The notes under the pieces: generated by a model
Told to the model about the DNA's origin: nothing
The model's input: only the letters and a program-made list of their open reading frames with translations
The model's database searches: none
Program-made: the position numbers and the translations under genes
Shown: positions 9,096-17,933 of the stretch, in pieces
Numbering within the stretch: position 1 is the first letter of the stretch
How the letters are laid out: every line of letters starts with the position of its first letter
Source: Fictibacillus nanhaiensis
GTDB lineage: Bacteria > Bacillota > Bacilli > Bacillales > Fictibacillaceae
DNA length: 64,000 nt
Assembly (NCBI GenBank): GCA_017052515.1
Contig: JAFHKR010000039.1
Location: 1,488,001 to 1,552,000 of the forward strand
Reading direction: 5' to 3'

Positions 9096-10736
9096 TTAGA
9101 CCCCTGTGTACTCTCCAAATTCTTCTCGAAGCACGCCGCATATTTCTCCGATCGTACAATATGATTTTACACATTCAACGATGATTGGCATTAAGTTATC
9201 CTTACCTTTAGCAGCAGCACGTAACGATTCCAACTGAGCGCTCACTCGGTTTTGATCTCTCTTTGCTTTCAATGCTTGCAGCTTTTCTTTCTGTTTCTCT
9301 CCTAGAGTCGGATCAACTCTTAACAATTCAGGCTGTGGTTCGTTCTCAATCGTAAATTTGTTCATCCCTACGATGATCTCTTGGCCACTCTCGATCTTTT
9401 TCTGTGTTTCATATGACGTATGGTGGATCTCACGCTGCATATATCCTTGTTCGACGGCGGCAACTGCACCACCCATCACATTGATCTTCTCGATGTATTC
9501 GTTTGCTTTTCGTTCCAGTTCATCTGTTAAATGTTCTACGTAATACGAACCTGCAAGTGGATCTACAGTATCAGCCACACCTGTTTCATGCGCTAAGATC
9601 TGCTGAGTACGAAGCGCGATTCGAGCCGAATCTTCTGTCGGAAGAGCAAGGGCTTCGTCTCTTGAGTTCGTATGAAGACTCTGCGTTCCACCTAGGACGG
9701 CTGAAAGTGCTTGGGTCGTAACACGTACGATATTGTTATCAGGCTGCTGTGCTGTTAGGGTTGATCCTCCTGTTTGCGTATGAAAACGAAGCTGCCAAGA
9801 CTTTGGATTCTTAGCTCCATAGTGTTCTTTCATAAGTTTCGCCCACATTCTACGTGCTGCTCTGAACTTCGCAACTTCCTCAAAGAACTGATTATGAGCA
9901 TTGAAGAAAAAAGCTAACCGCGGAGCAAAGTCATCAATATTTAGTCCGGCTTCTATGGCAGCATCCACATAGGCAAGTCCATTCGCGATCGTAAAAGCAA
10001 GTTCTTGTGCAGCATTCGCCCCAGCTTCTCGGATGTGATAGCCAGAGATGCTGATGGTATTCCACTTTGGCACATTTTCCTGACAATAGCCGAAGATATC
10101 TGTGATCAGTCGCATGGAAGGCTTAGGCGGAAAAATATATGTACCACGCGCGATATATTCTTTTAGAATATCATTCTGTATCGTTCCTGAAAGCTTTTCA
10201 GTAGCCACTCCCTGTTTCTCAGCAACAGCGATATACATAGCGAGCAGGACAGAGGCAGGTGCGTTAATCGTCATGGAAGTACTCACCTTATCGAGTGGAA
10301 TGTCCTTTAAAAGTGCTTCCATGTCTTCGATCGAGTCAATCGCTACTCCTACTTTCCCTACTTCACCGCGTGACATCGAGTGATCTGAGTCATACCCGAT
10401 CTGGGTAGGAAGGTCGAATGCTACAGAAAGCCCGGTCTGCCCTTGATCAAGCAAATAGCGAAAACGTTTATTCGTTTCTTCTGCAGAGCCAAAACCTGCA
10501 TATTGCCTCATCGTCCAAAATCTTGCGCGATACATCGTGGATTGAGAGCCACGTGTGTATGGATATTCTCCCGGAAGCCCGAGGAATTCCATCGGATAAT
10601 GCTCTTCCTCTGTACCATACAGCCTTTCAACCTCTATATCTGATGAAGTATGAAACCTCTCTTTTCGTTCTGGAAATCTATTCATTGATCGTGCGGTTTT
10701 TTCTTGCCATTCTTTTATACGCTGTTGTTTATCCAT
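9096..10736 (-). CDS. Methylmalonyl-CoA mutase family, large (substrate-binding) subunit
   Basis: A 546-residue stand-alone TIM-barrel subunit without its own B12 domain. Family marks are [20 protein letters not shown] at the N-terminus (the conserved R-A-x-x-W-T-x-R-Q-Y-x-G), [31 protein letters not shown], and [18 protein letters not shown] with HTNSRDEAL near the end. Together with the neighbouring cobalamin-binding protein it forms an adenosylcobalamin-dependent acyl-CoA mutase; methylmalonyl-CoA is the likely substrate because epimerase and carboxyltransferase genes follow. The start is ATG at 10736, six bases after AGGAGG. The longer frame to 10880 is rejected. No meaB chaperone gene is in the cluster. 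Confidence 0.92.
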   Translation of the reverse strand: MDKQQRIKEWQEKTARSMNRFPERKERFHTSSDIEVERLYGTEEEHYPMEFLGLPGEYPYTRGSQSTMYRARFWTMRQYAGFGSAEETNKRFRYLLDQGQTGLSVAFDLPTQIGYDSDHSMSRGEVGKVGVAIDSIEDMEALLKDIPLDKVSTSMTINAPASVLLAMYIAVAEKQGVATEKLSGTIQNDILKEYIARGTYIFPPKPSMRLITDIFGYCQENVPKWNTISISGYHIREAGANAAQELAFTIANGLAYVDAAIEAGLNIDDFAPRLAFFFNAHNQFFEEVAKFRAARRMWAKLMKEHYGAKNPKSWQLRFHTQTGGSTLTAQQPDNNIVRVTTQALSAVLGGTQSLHTNSRDEALALPTEDSARIALRTQQILAHETGVADTVDPLAGSYYVEHLTDELERKANEYIEKINVMGGAVAAVEQGYMQREIHHTSYETQKKIESGQEIIVGMNKFTIENEPQPELLRVDPTLGEKQKEKLQALKAKRDQNRVSAQLESLRAAAKGKDNLMPIIVECVKSYCTIGEICGVLREEFGEYTGV

Positions 10737-10788
10737 TAGAAGCCTCCTGTTTAACAAAGAAAATAGTCTCAACATAACATCTTTCGTT

Positions 10789-10804
10789 TTGTAAGCGCTT
10801 TTTC
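10789..10804 (-). promoter_or_regulatory. Candidate CcpA cre site upstream of the mutase operon
   Basis: On the minus strand AAAAAGCGCTTACAA fits the catabolite-responsive element consensus WTGNAANCGNWNNCW read either way, with one mismatch. It lies about 55 bp upstream of the mutase start. Carbon catabolite repression of propionyl-CoA metabolism would make sense. This is a motif match only. Confidence 0.4.
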
Positions 10805-10915
10805 CTGCTTGAAACCGCAAATTTTCGACTGAATTTGCAATTTGGTCTTTTAGGATTTCTTGTTTCTGCTTTCCAAACACGGTACAATTAAGTTGGAAAT
10901 GTTTATAGGAGGGTT

Positions 10916-11014
10916 ATGGCTTTGAATCAAAAACTAATAAAAACGATTGTGTACGTTATGATCATCTGTCTTGTTCTAAGCAGTCTTTTAACAGGAGTCG
11001 CTTTTTTCTTATAA
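10916..11014 (+). CDS. prli42: Stressosome-associated micropeptide Prli42
   Basis: A 32-residue peptide: short basic N-terminus (LNQKLIKTIVYV) followed by a single membrane helix (MIICLVLSSLLTGVAFFL). This matches the pattern of Prli42, a membrane-anchored micropeptide that tethers the stressosome in Listeria and is widespread in Bacilli (K-x-x-K-x-I-V-Y-x-M, then L-x-x-S-L-L-x-G-x-x-F). The start has AGGAGGG five bases upstream, and a strong terminator follows directly. It is normally missed because of its size. Confidence 0.8.
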   Translation: MALNQKLIKTIVYVMIICLVLSSLLTGVAFFL

Positions 11015-11022
11015 AAATAATT

Positions 11023-11055
11023 AACCCCCAGTCCTCGTTGGACTGGGGGTTTTAC
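11023..11055. terminator. Bidirectional terminator
   Basis: AACCCCCAGTCC and GGACTGGGGGTT form a 12-bp perfect stem around TCGTT, with T/A runs on both sides. It separates the convergent prli42 and L,D-transpeptidase genes. Confidence 0.92.
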
Positions 11056-11056
11056 G

Positions 11057-11548
11057 TTACTGTTTTATGATATCATCAAAGCTTTTTTGGGAGTGGACAA
11101 CTTTTATCTTTGTGCCTATCTTTAGTTTGCTATAAAGTTTCTGAACATCTTTTTCATACATTCTTATGCAACCGGCCGTGACATGTCTTCCGATGGCTGA
11201 TGGATTATTATTTCCGTGTATGCCGAAGGTGCGACCGTCCGTTCCGTTTGCGTCAAAACCGATCCAACGTGTGCCGAGCGGATTCGTTTTATCGCCACCT
11301 GGTATATCCTTCTTTCGATAATAAGGATCTACAGCTTTTACCGTTATGGTAAATTCGCCTTCTGGTGTTAGTTCTTTCGACTTTCCGGTTGCGACCTTAT
11401 AGATTTCTTTAATCGTCCCCTCTTCAACGTATGCAAGTCTGTTGGATGTCTTATTAACGATCACATAAGGGTCTCCTAAAGCATGTGCGTCGCCGAACGG
11501 CCAAATTGGTGAAAATAACAAGATAAAAGCTAACTTGAGTTTTCCCAT
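11057..11548 (-). CDS. Exported L,D-transpeptidase (YkuD domain)
   Basis: A 163-residue secreted enzyme: short hydrophobic signal segment (LKLAFILLFSPIWPF) then a YkuD catalytic domain. The active-site region has the upstream HGNNNPSAIGRHV and the cysteine motif TAGCIRM, in which the usual S-H-G-C is T-A-G-C, a variant also found in other Bacillus proteins. Such enzymes make 3-3 or meso-DAP cross-links in peptidoglycan; in Bacillus several are in the spore coat or cortex. The start is ATG at 11548 with AGGGTG six bases upstream, not the GTG three codons earlier. Confidence 0.9.
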   Translation of the reverse strand: MGKLKLAFILLFSPIWPFGDAHALGDPYVIVNKTSNRLAYVEEGTIKEIYKVATGKSKELTPEGEFTITVKAVDPYYRKKDIPGGDKTNPLGTRWIGFDANGTDGRTFGIHGNNNPSAIGRHVTAGCIRMYEKDVQKLYSKLKIGTKIKVVHSQKSFDDIIKQ

Positions 11549-11643
11549 TTTTATCACCCTGTCATTTTTTACTTAGTATTTGTAAATGAAGGGGAAGTCA
11601 TGAGTGGCTTTTTTTAGTTTTTTCTTAGCTGCATTTGAAAGGA

Positions 11644-11770
11644 GTTGATTTCCGTTCCAGGTGCCCGCTTTCCGCGGGGCAGGCGGTGAGCCCCTTGCCG
11701 CTTTGCGCCATTAAGGGTCTCACCTGACCGCTTGTCCCGCAGGAGTCTCGCACCTTCCTCTCCAATCAAC
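11644..11770 (-). repeat. Palindromic intergenic repeat, copy 2
   Basis: 127 bp bounded by GTTGATT and AATCAAC, in the opposite orientation to the copy at 754-880 and sharing its GC-rich arms (CTTTCCGCGGGGC, CAGGAGTCTCGCACCTTCC). It fills most of the gap between the L,D-transpeptidase and YqjA-like genes; the remainder is AT-rich with no gene. Confidence 0.85.
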
Positions 11771-11859
11771 TTATTCAATGAAGACAAGTAATAAAATGAA
11801 ACAACCTTTTTTAAAAGTCATGCCAATCTGTAAAAAATATGAAAATGAAAATATAATTT

Positions 11860-12807
11860 CTACTTCTTAAATTTACTTTTGATGATCAAGTAATCCTCGA
11901 TGTCTTGGAGTAACTGGTAGAGCTTTGAGCGTGTTTCGAATTCGTCTCTGTCTTTTGGCAAATGCATCTCCCGGAATTCTTGTCTCATGTTTTCTAGATC
12001 ATCTAAGAACAAAACCGCTGTATTTCCTGGGTGAACGGCTGCGCTTAGGCGTTCGAAGAAGCTTCCCAATTTTTCACACTGAATATATGTCTTATCGATG
12101 GATGAAATGATCGGAAGCATTCGTTGAATGATCTCAAACTGTTTTTCTCTCATCTTAAAATAGTGGTAATACTGGTTTTCGTAACGAAGAAAATGATTTT
12201 CAATGTCTCGAAAGGCAATACTTTTCGCGTTCGAGATAAGATCTGCGCATTCTGTAATCTCTTTTCCGTCCCATTCGTGTTTATCATGAGCCAAATACAG
12301 ATGAAATTCGTGAAAGATCACTTTGTATCTTTTTTCGAGTTCCCTTTGCATGTTTAACAGTATTTTTTCTACCGAAGGCATGTAGAGATTCATGATTAAT
12401 CCCATCCCTATACCGATTACGATAATGCTAAATTCATTTAACACGATTTCCCAAGTAATCTTTTGAAGGGTATATAGATGAAGGATGATGACAGACGATG
12501 TGATGATGCCTTCTTTCAGGTTAAGGGATACGAGTGTTGGGATGAACAGAATTAAAAGAATGGTCAGCGCATAAGGATGATAGCCGACCAGCGAGAAGAT
12601 CGCACTCGCAAATCCTATTCCGAGTATACAAGCTGCAAACCTCTCCCACGAAGAGATGATTGATTTCTTTTTCGTTATCTTTATACAGAGGATGGTTAGA
12701 ATACCTGCTGACGTGTAAAAATCTAACCCTAGCCATTCTGCTAGGGCGATAGCAAGGCCAGCTCCGATTGCAGTCTTTAATGTTCGATAGCCAATTGTAA
12801 ATTTCAT
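11860..12807 (-). CDS. Aromatic acid exporter-family membrane protein (YqjA-like, DUF939)
   Basis: About 315 residues. The first 140 are hydrophobic with four or more membrane segments (TLKTAIGAGLAIALAEWLGL, ILTILCIKITK, FAACILGIGFASAIFSLVGY). The second half is a soluble, helical, charged domain of the type C-terminal to DUF939 (aromatic acid exporter) proteins. B. subtilis YqjA is at the same locus. Transport activity is inferred from family name only. The start is ATG at 12807 with AAGAAGG upstream; the frame to 12867 has no ribosome site. Confidence 0.85.
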   Translation of the reverse strand: MKFTIGYRTLKTAIGAGLAIALAEWLGLDFYTSAGILTILCIKITKKKSIISSWERFAACILGIGFASAIFSLVGYHPYALTILLILFIPTLVSLNLKEGIITSSVIILHLYTLQKITWEIVLNEFSIIVIGIGMGLIMNLYMPSVEKILLNMQRELEKRYKVIFHEFHLYLAHDKHEWDGKEITECADLISNAKSIAFRDIENHFLRYENQYYHYFKMREKQFEIIQRMLPIISSIDKTYIQCEKLGSFFERLSAAVHPGNTAVLFLDDLENMRQEFREMHLPKDRDEFETRSKLYQLLQDIEDYLIIKSKFKK

Positions 12808-12881
12808 CAAATGCATGCCTTCTTTCCGATCTCGTTCTGCACCTTGTACCATTATTCCATAATTCAAGGATAATTAGAAAC

Positions 12882-12914
12882 GAAAAAGGACTTCAGCTAA
12901 GAAGTCCTTTTTTA
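12882..12914. terminator. Terminator after the amino-acid ABC operon
   Basis: AAAAAGGACTTC and GAAGTCCTTTTTT form a 12-bp stem with loop AGCTAA. It ends the ABC transporter operon on the minus strand and is near-symmetrical. Confidence 0.88.
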
Positions 12915-12918
12915 AGCA

Positions 12919-13632
12919 TTATAGCACTTTTTCCAAGAAAGCTTTAGCTCGATCTGTACTCGGATTTTCAAAGAAAATAGCGGGTTCTTGATCTTCGACT
13001 AATTTTCCATCATCCATAAAAAGAACACGATCAGCAACTTCTTTTGCAAAGCCCATCTCATGTGTCACGATAACCATCGTCATGCCGAGCTTGACGAGGT
13101 TCTTCATCACTTGCAGCACCTCTTTTACCATCTCTGGATCTAGAGCGGAAGTCGGTTCATCAAAGAGCATAACTTCAGGCTTCATAGCGAGTGCTCTCGC
13201 TATCGCCACACGCTGCTTTTGACCACCTGAAAGGTTAGAAGGATAGCTGTTCGCTTTATCACTCAGCCCTACGGTTTTAAGCAGGTCCAAAGCAACAGTT
13301 TCCGCTTCATTTCTCGACGTTTTTAATACTTGCTGCGGCGCAAAAGTAACATTTTCTAAAACAGTCAGATGAGGAAAAAGATTGAAGTGCTGAAATACCA
13401 TCCCTATCTTTTTACGAAGATGAAGTTCCATCTCGTTTATATCCTTACCTTCTAGTAAAATCGATCCTTCATCGTGAGTTTCTAACAGGTTTAAACAACG
13501 GAGAAATGTAGACTTACCTGATCCTGAAGGCCCGATCACAGCGATAACTTCACCTTTCTTTATCGAAGTTGATATCCCTTTTAACACTTCATTATTTCCG
13601 AATCTTTTTTTCAAACCTTGAACATCAATCAC
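12919..13632 (-). CDS. Polar amino-acid ABC transporter ATP-binding protein (ArtM/YqiZ-like)
   Basis: A 237-residue ATPase of the GlnQ/HisP class with Walker [11 protein letters not shown]-loop [11 protein letters not shown], signature LSGGQKQR, Walker [15 protein letters not shown] and the H-loop THEMGFA. It powers import through the adjacent permease, whose gene overlaps this one by eight bases. The position matches yqiXYZ (artPQM), the arginine importer in B. subtilis; substrate is inferred from position. Confidence 0.93.
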   Translation of the reverse strand: MIDVQGLKKRFGNNEVLKGISTSIKKGEVIAVIGPSGSGKSTFLRCLNLLETHDEGSILLEGKDINEMELHLRKKIGMVFQHFNLFPHLTVLENVTFAPQQVLKTSRNEAETVALDLLKTVGLSDKANSYPSNLSGGQKQRVAIARALAMKPEVMLFDEPTSALDPEMVKEVLQVMKNLVKLGMTMVIVTHEMGFAKEVADRVLFMDDGKLVEDQEPAIFFENPSTDRAKAFLEKVL

Positions 13633-14284
13633 TCTTAGCGAGCCTCCTCTCCATAACTCGACCAGCCAACGTTAGCATCATGACTAATAAATAATAAACA
13701 AGACCCGCTAATAACAACGGTTCAAAAAAGCGATAGTTACTTGCGCCAACGATTTGAGCTCGTCTCATAATATCAAGTGCTCCGATAACAGAGACGATTG
13801 CTGATTCTTTTGTTAGTGTAATAAATTCGTTCATCAATGCCGGTAGTATATTCTTAAAGGCTTGAGGTAGAATGATCTTCAGCATCATCGTGCGATATGG
13901 AACACCTAAAGCCATAGCAGCTTCTTTCTGCCCTTTGTCGACTGCATTAATACCAGCACGGATAATTTCTGATATATAAGCAGCCGAATTCAGAGCAAAA
14001 GTTAAAACACCTGCTGAAAATGCACCAATATCGACTCCGGTCAGCTGAGGTACAGCGTAATAGATCAATAACATCTGTAGAATTAACGGCGTTCCTCTGA
14101 AGACCGAAGTATATGCATCTGCAAACCATCTTAAGATTGTAATCTTACCTATTTTGAAAAGGGAAAGTACGGTTCCCCATAAAAATCCTAGTACTAACGA
14201 TACCGCCACGAACTGCAACGTAACCCATATTCCGTATAGAATATACGGAATAGAAGGCACGAGCTGGGCAAAATCCAAGTTCAT
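13625..14284 (-). CDS. Polar amino-acid ABC transporter permease (ArtQ/YqiY-like)
   Basis: A 219-residue permease of the HisM/GlnP type with about five membrane helices. The coupling loop [22 protein letters not shown] is present, and the [11 protein letters not shown] start is typical. The start is chosen at ATG 14284 rather than the GTG three codons upstream. It is the middle gene of the transporter operon. Confidence 0.92.
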   Translation of the reverse strand: MNLDFAQLVPSIPYILYGIWVTLQFVAVSLVLGFLWGTVLSLFKIGKITILRWFADAYTSVFRGTPLILQMLLIYYAVPQLTGVDIGAFSAGVLTFALNSAAYISEIIRAGINAVDKGQKEAAMALGVPYRTMMLKIILPQAFKNILPALMNEFITLTKESAIVSVIGALDIMRRAQIVGASNYRFFEPLLLAGLVYYLLVMMLTLAGRVMERRLAKSD

Positions 14285-14302
14285 GCCTACCACTCTCTTT
14301 CT

Positions 14303-15088
14303 CTATTTTTTAACACCGAACCACTTTTCAACTAGCTCGTCCAATGTACCGTCTTCTTTCATCTTATTAAGTTCCTCATTAAACTCTTTTGTTAGTTTAC
14401 TATCCTTAGGAAAAGCGATAGCCGATCCTGCTGCGTCAGTGTTTGGAAGTGCGAAAGAGGAAAGGTCTTTATTTTTCTTCAAAAACTCGTATGCTACTGC
14501 ATCTTCAATAATCGCTGCATCTACACGGTTTGATTTCATCTCTTGAACCAATTCTGTTACTTTGTTACGCTGTACAACTTCAAACTTATGATCCTTTAAT
14601 AATTTTTCTGCTTCTTTTTCTTGAATGGAAGCCAACTGAACGCCTATTGTTTTGCCTTCAAGATTCTCCACACTTTTAATCGTTTTGTCTTTTGTAACGA
14701 TCAATTGTTGAGCTGCATAATATTCATCTGAAAAATCTACAGTTTTTCTTCGTTCTTCATTCGGTGTCATACCAGCTATTACAAAGTCAGCTTTTCCGCT
14801 GTCTAGTGCAGGAATCAACCCGTTAAAGTCCATGTCCTTTATCTCAACCTTATATCCTAGTTTTTTAGCGATATGATTCGCTACATCAATATCAAAACCT
14901 ACGATCTCTCCACCTTTTGCTGTTTCCACATATTCATAAGGAGGATAATCAGCTGAAGTTGCCATCACTAACGTCTTCTCTGACGAGTCGCTCCCTGTAT
15001 TAGAAGCACTCTTTTCTTCTACTGCGCCACAACCCGCTAAGAATGCAAGTACTATGATAAAATAGATGCTAAAAAGATTTTTTTTCAT
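14303..15088 (-). CDS. Polar amino-acid ABC transporter substrate-binding lipoprotein (ArtP/YqiX-like)
   Basis: A 261-residue type-2 periplasmic-binding-fold protein with a lipoprotein signal: MKKNLFSIYFIIVLAFLAGC, lipobox L-A-G-C. The family signature is seen in SADYPPYEYVE, GFDIDVANHIAKKLG and ADFVIAGMTPNEERRKTVDFS. It captures the ligand outside the membrane and delivers it to the two downstream gene products. The start is ATG at 15088 after AGGGGGAAC; the frame to 15157 is not used. Ligand (arginine or another polar amino acid) is inferred from synteny. Confidence 0.92.
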   Translation of the reverse strand: MKKNLFSIYFIIVLAFLAGCGAVEEKSASNTGSDSSEKTLVMATSADYPPYEYVETAKGGEIVGFDIDVANHIAKKLGYKVEIKDMDFNGLIPALDSGKADFVIAGMTPNEERRKTVDFSDEYYAAQQLIVTKDKTIKSVENLEGKTIGVQLASIQEKEAEKLLKDHKFEVVQRNKVTELVQEMKSNRVDAAIIEDAVAYEFLKKNKDLSSFALPNTDAAGSAIAFPKDSKLTKEFNEELNKMKEDGTLDELVEKWFGVKK

Positions 15089-15104
15089 ATGTTGTTCCCC
15101 CTGT

Positions 15105-15150
15105 ATAAAATATTTATATTTATTCGTTAAAATGAATATTAACACACAAT
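15105..15150 (-). promoter_or_regulatory. Possible ArgR/AhrC operator upstream of the transporter
   Basis: The AT-rich leader contains imperfectly inverted TATTCAT-like and GAATAAA-like half-sites (ATTCATTTTAACGAATAAAT on the minus strand), similar to ARG boxes. An argR gene is in the same window. The match is loose and unproven. Confidence 0.25.
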
Positions 15151-15219
15151 TACGCAAAACTAAGTATTTTAATAATTCTGAATGTATTTATATGCATTTT
15201 GACAAGGTGGTTGGTTACT

Positions 15220-15645
15220 TTGCAATTTGGTGAAAAGATGAAGGATGTTAGTTATCGTAGACGAGAAGCTGTGTATGCCATAGTCTTGGATGATAATAGG
15301 AATATTGCCGTTATGGTTCAGAATGGCAAAGGATTCTTACCGGGAGGCGGTATAGAAACTGGAGAAAATCATATAGCCTGTTTGAAAAGAGAATGTATCG
15401 AGGAGACAGGCTATACATTTAAGATGGAGCACTTTTTGGGAAATGCAAAGCAATATTTTAGAACGAGACAAGGCGAACACCTAATGAATGATGGGTATTT
15501 TTATACAGGTTCCTTTGGAGAGTATGCAAATGAGCCATTAGATCAGGATCATGAGTTAGTATGGATGAATGTTGATCAAGCTGAGGAGCTATTATTTCAT
15601 TCGTCTCATGTGTGGGCTGTGAAAAAGGGGCTTGGGCTCGACTAA
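15220..15645 (+). CDS. NUDIX hydrolase
   Basis: A 141-residue NUDIX-fold protein. The Nudix box GX5EX7REUXEEXGU is complete, running from GIETGE through RECIEETGY at about residues 45-66. The fold-typical AVYAIVLDD strand precedes it and a late W-x-x-x-x-Q-A-E-E-L segment follows. It hydrolyses a nucleoside diphosphate-linked compound, probably as a house-cleaning or mutT-like enzyme; the substrate is not predictable. The start is taken at TTG 15220, nine bases after AAGGTGG; ATG 15238 is an alternative. Confidence 0.85.
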   Translation: MQFGEKMKDVSYRRREAVYAIVLDDNRNIAVMVQNGKGFLPGGGIETGENHIACLKRECIEETGYTFKMEHFLGNAKQYFRTRQGEHLMNDGYFYTGSFGEYANEPLDQDHELVWMNVDQAEELLFHSSHVWAVKKGLGLD

Positions 15646-15681
15646 GTGAAAGTCATTGTGAGAGGTGAGTGTTCATTCAAT

Positions 15682-15881
15682 GATCGATCATAAATCTCTG
15701 GAATCGATCATAAAAGTCTAGAATCGATCATAAATCTCTGGGATCGATCATAAATCTCTGGAATCGATCATAAAAGTCTAGAATCGATCATAAATCTCTG
15801 GGATCGATCATAAAAGTCTGGGATCGATCATAAATCTCTGGGATCGATCATAAATCTCTGGGATCGATCATAAATCCCAAG
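15682..15881. repeat. Ten tandem copies of a 20-bp GATCGATC repeat
   Basis: Ten head-to-tail units, each exactly 20 bp, of the form (G/A)ATCGATCATAAA plus a variable tail: TCTCTGG, AGTCTAG, AGTCTGG or TCCCAAG. Every unit has the palindrome ATCGAT, extended to GATCGATC in half of them. An eleventh partial unit (AATCGCA) follows. The array fills the gap between the NUDIX gene and the bacilliredoxin terminator. There are no spacers, so it is not CRISPR. Confidence 0.95.
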
Positions 15882-15925
15882 AATCGCATTTAACCTCTTA
15901 CTGCTCCTTCATTTTATGAGGAACT

Positions 15926-15957
15926 AAAAAAAGCTAGCTCGAAATCGAGCTAGCTTT
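15926..15957 (-). terminator. Terminator of bacilliredoxin gene
   Basis: AAAGCTAGCTCG and CGAGCTAGCTTT form a 12-bp perfect stem with loop AAAT; on the minus strand it is followed by a run of T. It lies 22 bp after the brxB stop. Confidence 0.9.
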
Positions 15958-15979
15958 CGTCCATTCATACTTCTTATCC

Positions 15980-16408
15980 CTACTTACAATAGGTTTCAAA
16001 AGCACTTCTCAGCTTGTTTACAACTTCCATCGGTTCGTGGCCTTCAATCTCATGACGTTCGACCATCATTTGAATCTCTCCATCTTTTAATAGAGCAAAT
16101 GAAGGGGATGACGGTGGATAGCCTGTAAAATAAGAACGCGCTGTCTCTGTTGCTTCTTTATCTTGGCCGGCAAATACCGTAACAAGATGGTCCGGGCGAA
16201 CGTCTTGCTTTACCGAATATGAAGCCGAAGGGCGTGCGATTCCTCCAGCACAGCCACAAACGGAATTAATCATAACAAGTGTTGTACCTTCTTTTTTAAA
16301 AGCTTCTTCAACATCTTCTGGTTTGAATAGCTGTATATAGCCAGCCTCTACCATTTCTTTACGAGCCGTTTCTACTACATCATTAAAAAGATTAAATTGA
16401 AAGTTCAT
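15980..16408 (-). CDS. brxB: Bacilliredoxin (YqiW)
   Basis: A 142-residue thioredoxin-fold protein of the DUF1094 family that removes bacillithiol from S-bacillithiolated proteins. The redox motif is C-G-C in [15 protein letters not shown], followed by the conserved [12 protein letters not shown] and [15 protein letters not shown] segments and [10 protein letters not shown] near the end. Length and sequence agree with B. subtilis YqiW (BrxB). It is monocistronic, with terminators on both sides. Confidence 0.96.
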   Translation of the reverse strand: MNFQFNLFNDVVETARKEMVEAGYIQLFKPEDVEEAFKKEGTTLVMINSVCGCAGGIARPSASYSVKQDVRPDHLVTVFAGQDKEATETARSYFTGYPPSSPSFALLKDGEIQMMVERHEIEGHEPMEVVNKLRSAFETYCK

Positions 16409-16462
16409 TCGTATTCAGCTCCTTTCTTTCTTATTGTACTCAATTATCGCGATATAAAAAAG

Positions 16463-16492
16463 AAAAATGCCGTAACATATACGGCATTTTTC
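16463..16492. terminator. Bidirectional terminator after the bkd operon
   Basis: AAAAATGCCGTA and TACGGCATTTTT form a 12-bp perfect stem with loop ACATA, between bkdB and brxB. On the minus strand it lies about 85 bp downstream of the bkdB stop. Confidence 0.85.
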
Positions 16493-16574
16493 TTAGGGGG
16501 TTATGGGGTTTGGAGGTGTTGATAGTTATCTCTACCCGCAATAAAACCTCCATAAACCTGAAAAACACATTTTT

Positions 16575-17915
16575 TTAATAAATGGATGTATTTTCTTTTG
16601 TCATGCTCTCTAATCGTGCTTTTACTGCAGCTAAGAAGCGTCCGCATACGAGGCCATCAAGAACTCGATGGTCAAGAGAAAGACAAAGGTTAACCATATC
16701 TCGTACAGCGATCATGCCATTGTTCATCACGACTGGACGCTTAACGATCGATTCTACAGAAAGGATAGCCGCTTGCGGATAGTTGATGATCGGCGTAGAC
16801 ATCACAGATCCGAAAGAACCCGTGTTATTTACGGTGAACGTTCCGCCTTTCATGTCATCACCAGCCAGTTTATTCGTTCTTACTTTGTCAGCTAGTTCTT
16901 TTACATCGCGTGCGATTCCTTTAATAGACTTTTCATCCGCGTGTTTGATGACTGGAACATACAGTGCATCATCAGTTGCGACAGCGATTGAGATGTTGAT
17001 GTCCTTTTTCTGAATGATCTTATCTCCTGCCCACATGGAGTTGATCTGTGGGTATTCTTTTAGTGATTCTACAACAGCTTTGATAAAGAAAGGCAAGAAC
17101 GTAAGGTTATATCCTTCTTTTGTTTTAAAATCACCTTTTACCGAGTTACGATATTCTACTAAGTTCGTTACATCCACTTCTACCATTGTCCACGCATGAG
17201 GTGCTTCGTGCTTTGAACGGACCATGTTTTGAGCGATCGCCTTACGAATACCCGATACTGGAATTTCAATATCCCCAGGCATAGTGTCAATCGCAACAGG
17301 CTTTAATGCTGGTGCAGATTGTTGTTGCGGTGGAGCCGTTTCTTGAGAACGAGATGAAACAGGTGCTGCAGAAGAAACCTCTTCTGTAGCTGGCTTGTTA
17401 TCTTTCGTAGGAATCTGGCCGGAATCGATGATTTTCTGTAGATCCTTCCGAGTGATTCTTCCGCTTTGTCCGGATCCCTCTACTTGGTCTAGATCGATTC
17501 CATGCTCAGATGCCATTCTCACTACTGCAGGTGAAAAACGTCCTCTCGCAGCTCGATCGACATTTGTTGCCGACTTGGCAACACTCGCACTAGGAGATGC
17601 TGAAGGTGTAGTTACCGTTTCAGCAGGCTTTTCTTCAGTTGAAGTTGAAGATGCTGCACTTCCTCCACCTTCTCCTTCTGTTTCGATGTAGCAGATCAGT
17701 TCACCTACAGAAAGAGTATCTCCTTCACCTGCAACGAGTTCTTTAATTGTTCCAGAAAAAGATGATGGAACTTCTGCGTTTACTTTATCTGTCATCACTT
17801 CCGCTAGTGGATCGTATTTCTTAACCGTATCACCCGGCTGAACGAGCCATTTACTGATCGTACCCTCTGTTACACTTTCCCCTAATTGGGGCATTGTAAT
17901 TTTTTCAGTAGCCAT
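16575..17915 (-). CDS. bkdB: Branched-chain alpha-keto acid dehydrogenase E2, lipoyl acyltransferase
   Basis: A 446-residue dihydrolipoamide acyltransferase. Domains in order: lipoyl domain at residues 1-80 with lipoylated Lys in EVMTDKVNAEVPS; a Ser/Ala/Pro-rich linker; a peripheral E1/E3-binding domain at about 125-165 (RFSPAVVRMASEHGIDLDQV); a second linker; and the catalytic CAT-like domain with active site LSLDHRVLDG near the end. It transfers the branched acyl group from E1 to CoA, feeding branched-chain fatty acid synthesis. It is the last gene of the operon. Confidence 0.95.
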   Translation of the reverse strand: MATEKITMPQLGESVTEGTISKWLVQPGDTVKKYDPLAEVMTDKVNAEVPSSFSGTIKELVAGEGDTLSVGELICYIETEGEGGGSAASSTSTEEKPAETVTTPSASPSASVAKSATNVDRAARGRFSPAVVRMASEHGIDLDQVEGSGQSGRITRKDLQKIIDSGQIPTKDNKPATEEVSSAAPVSSRSQETAPPQQQSAPALKPVAIDTMPGDIEIPVSGIRKAIAQNMVRSKHEAPHAWTMVEVDVTNLVEYRNSVKGDFKTKEGYNLTFLPFFIKAVVESLKEYPQINSMWAGDKIIQKKDINISIAVATDDALYVPVIKHADEKSIKGIARDVKELADKVRTNKLAGDDMKGGTFTVNNTGSFGSVMSTPIINYPQAAILSVESIVKRPVVMNNGMIAVRDMVNLCLSLDHRVLDGLVCGRFLAAVKARLESMTKENTSIY

Positions 17916-17933
17916 TAAAGTCCCCTCCTATTG

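Noticed and set aside
15682..15881. CRISPR array
   Set aside because: Units are contiguous 20-bp copies with no spacers and no cas genes nearby.
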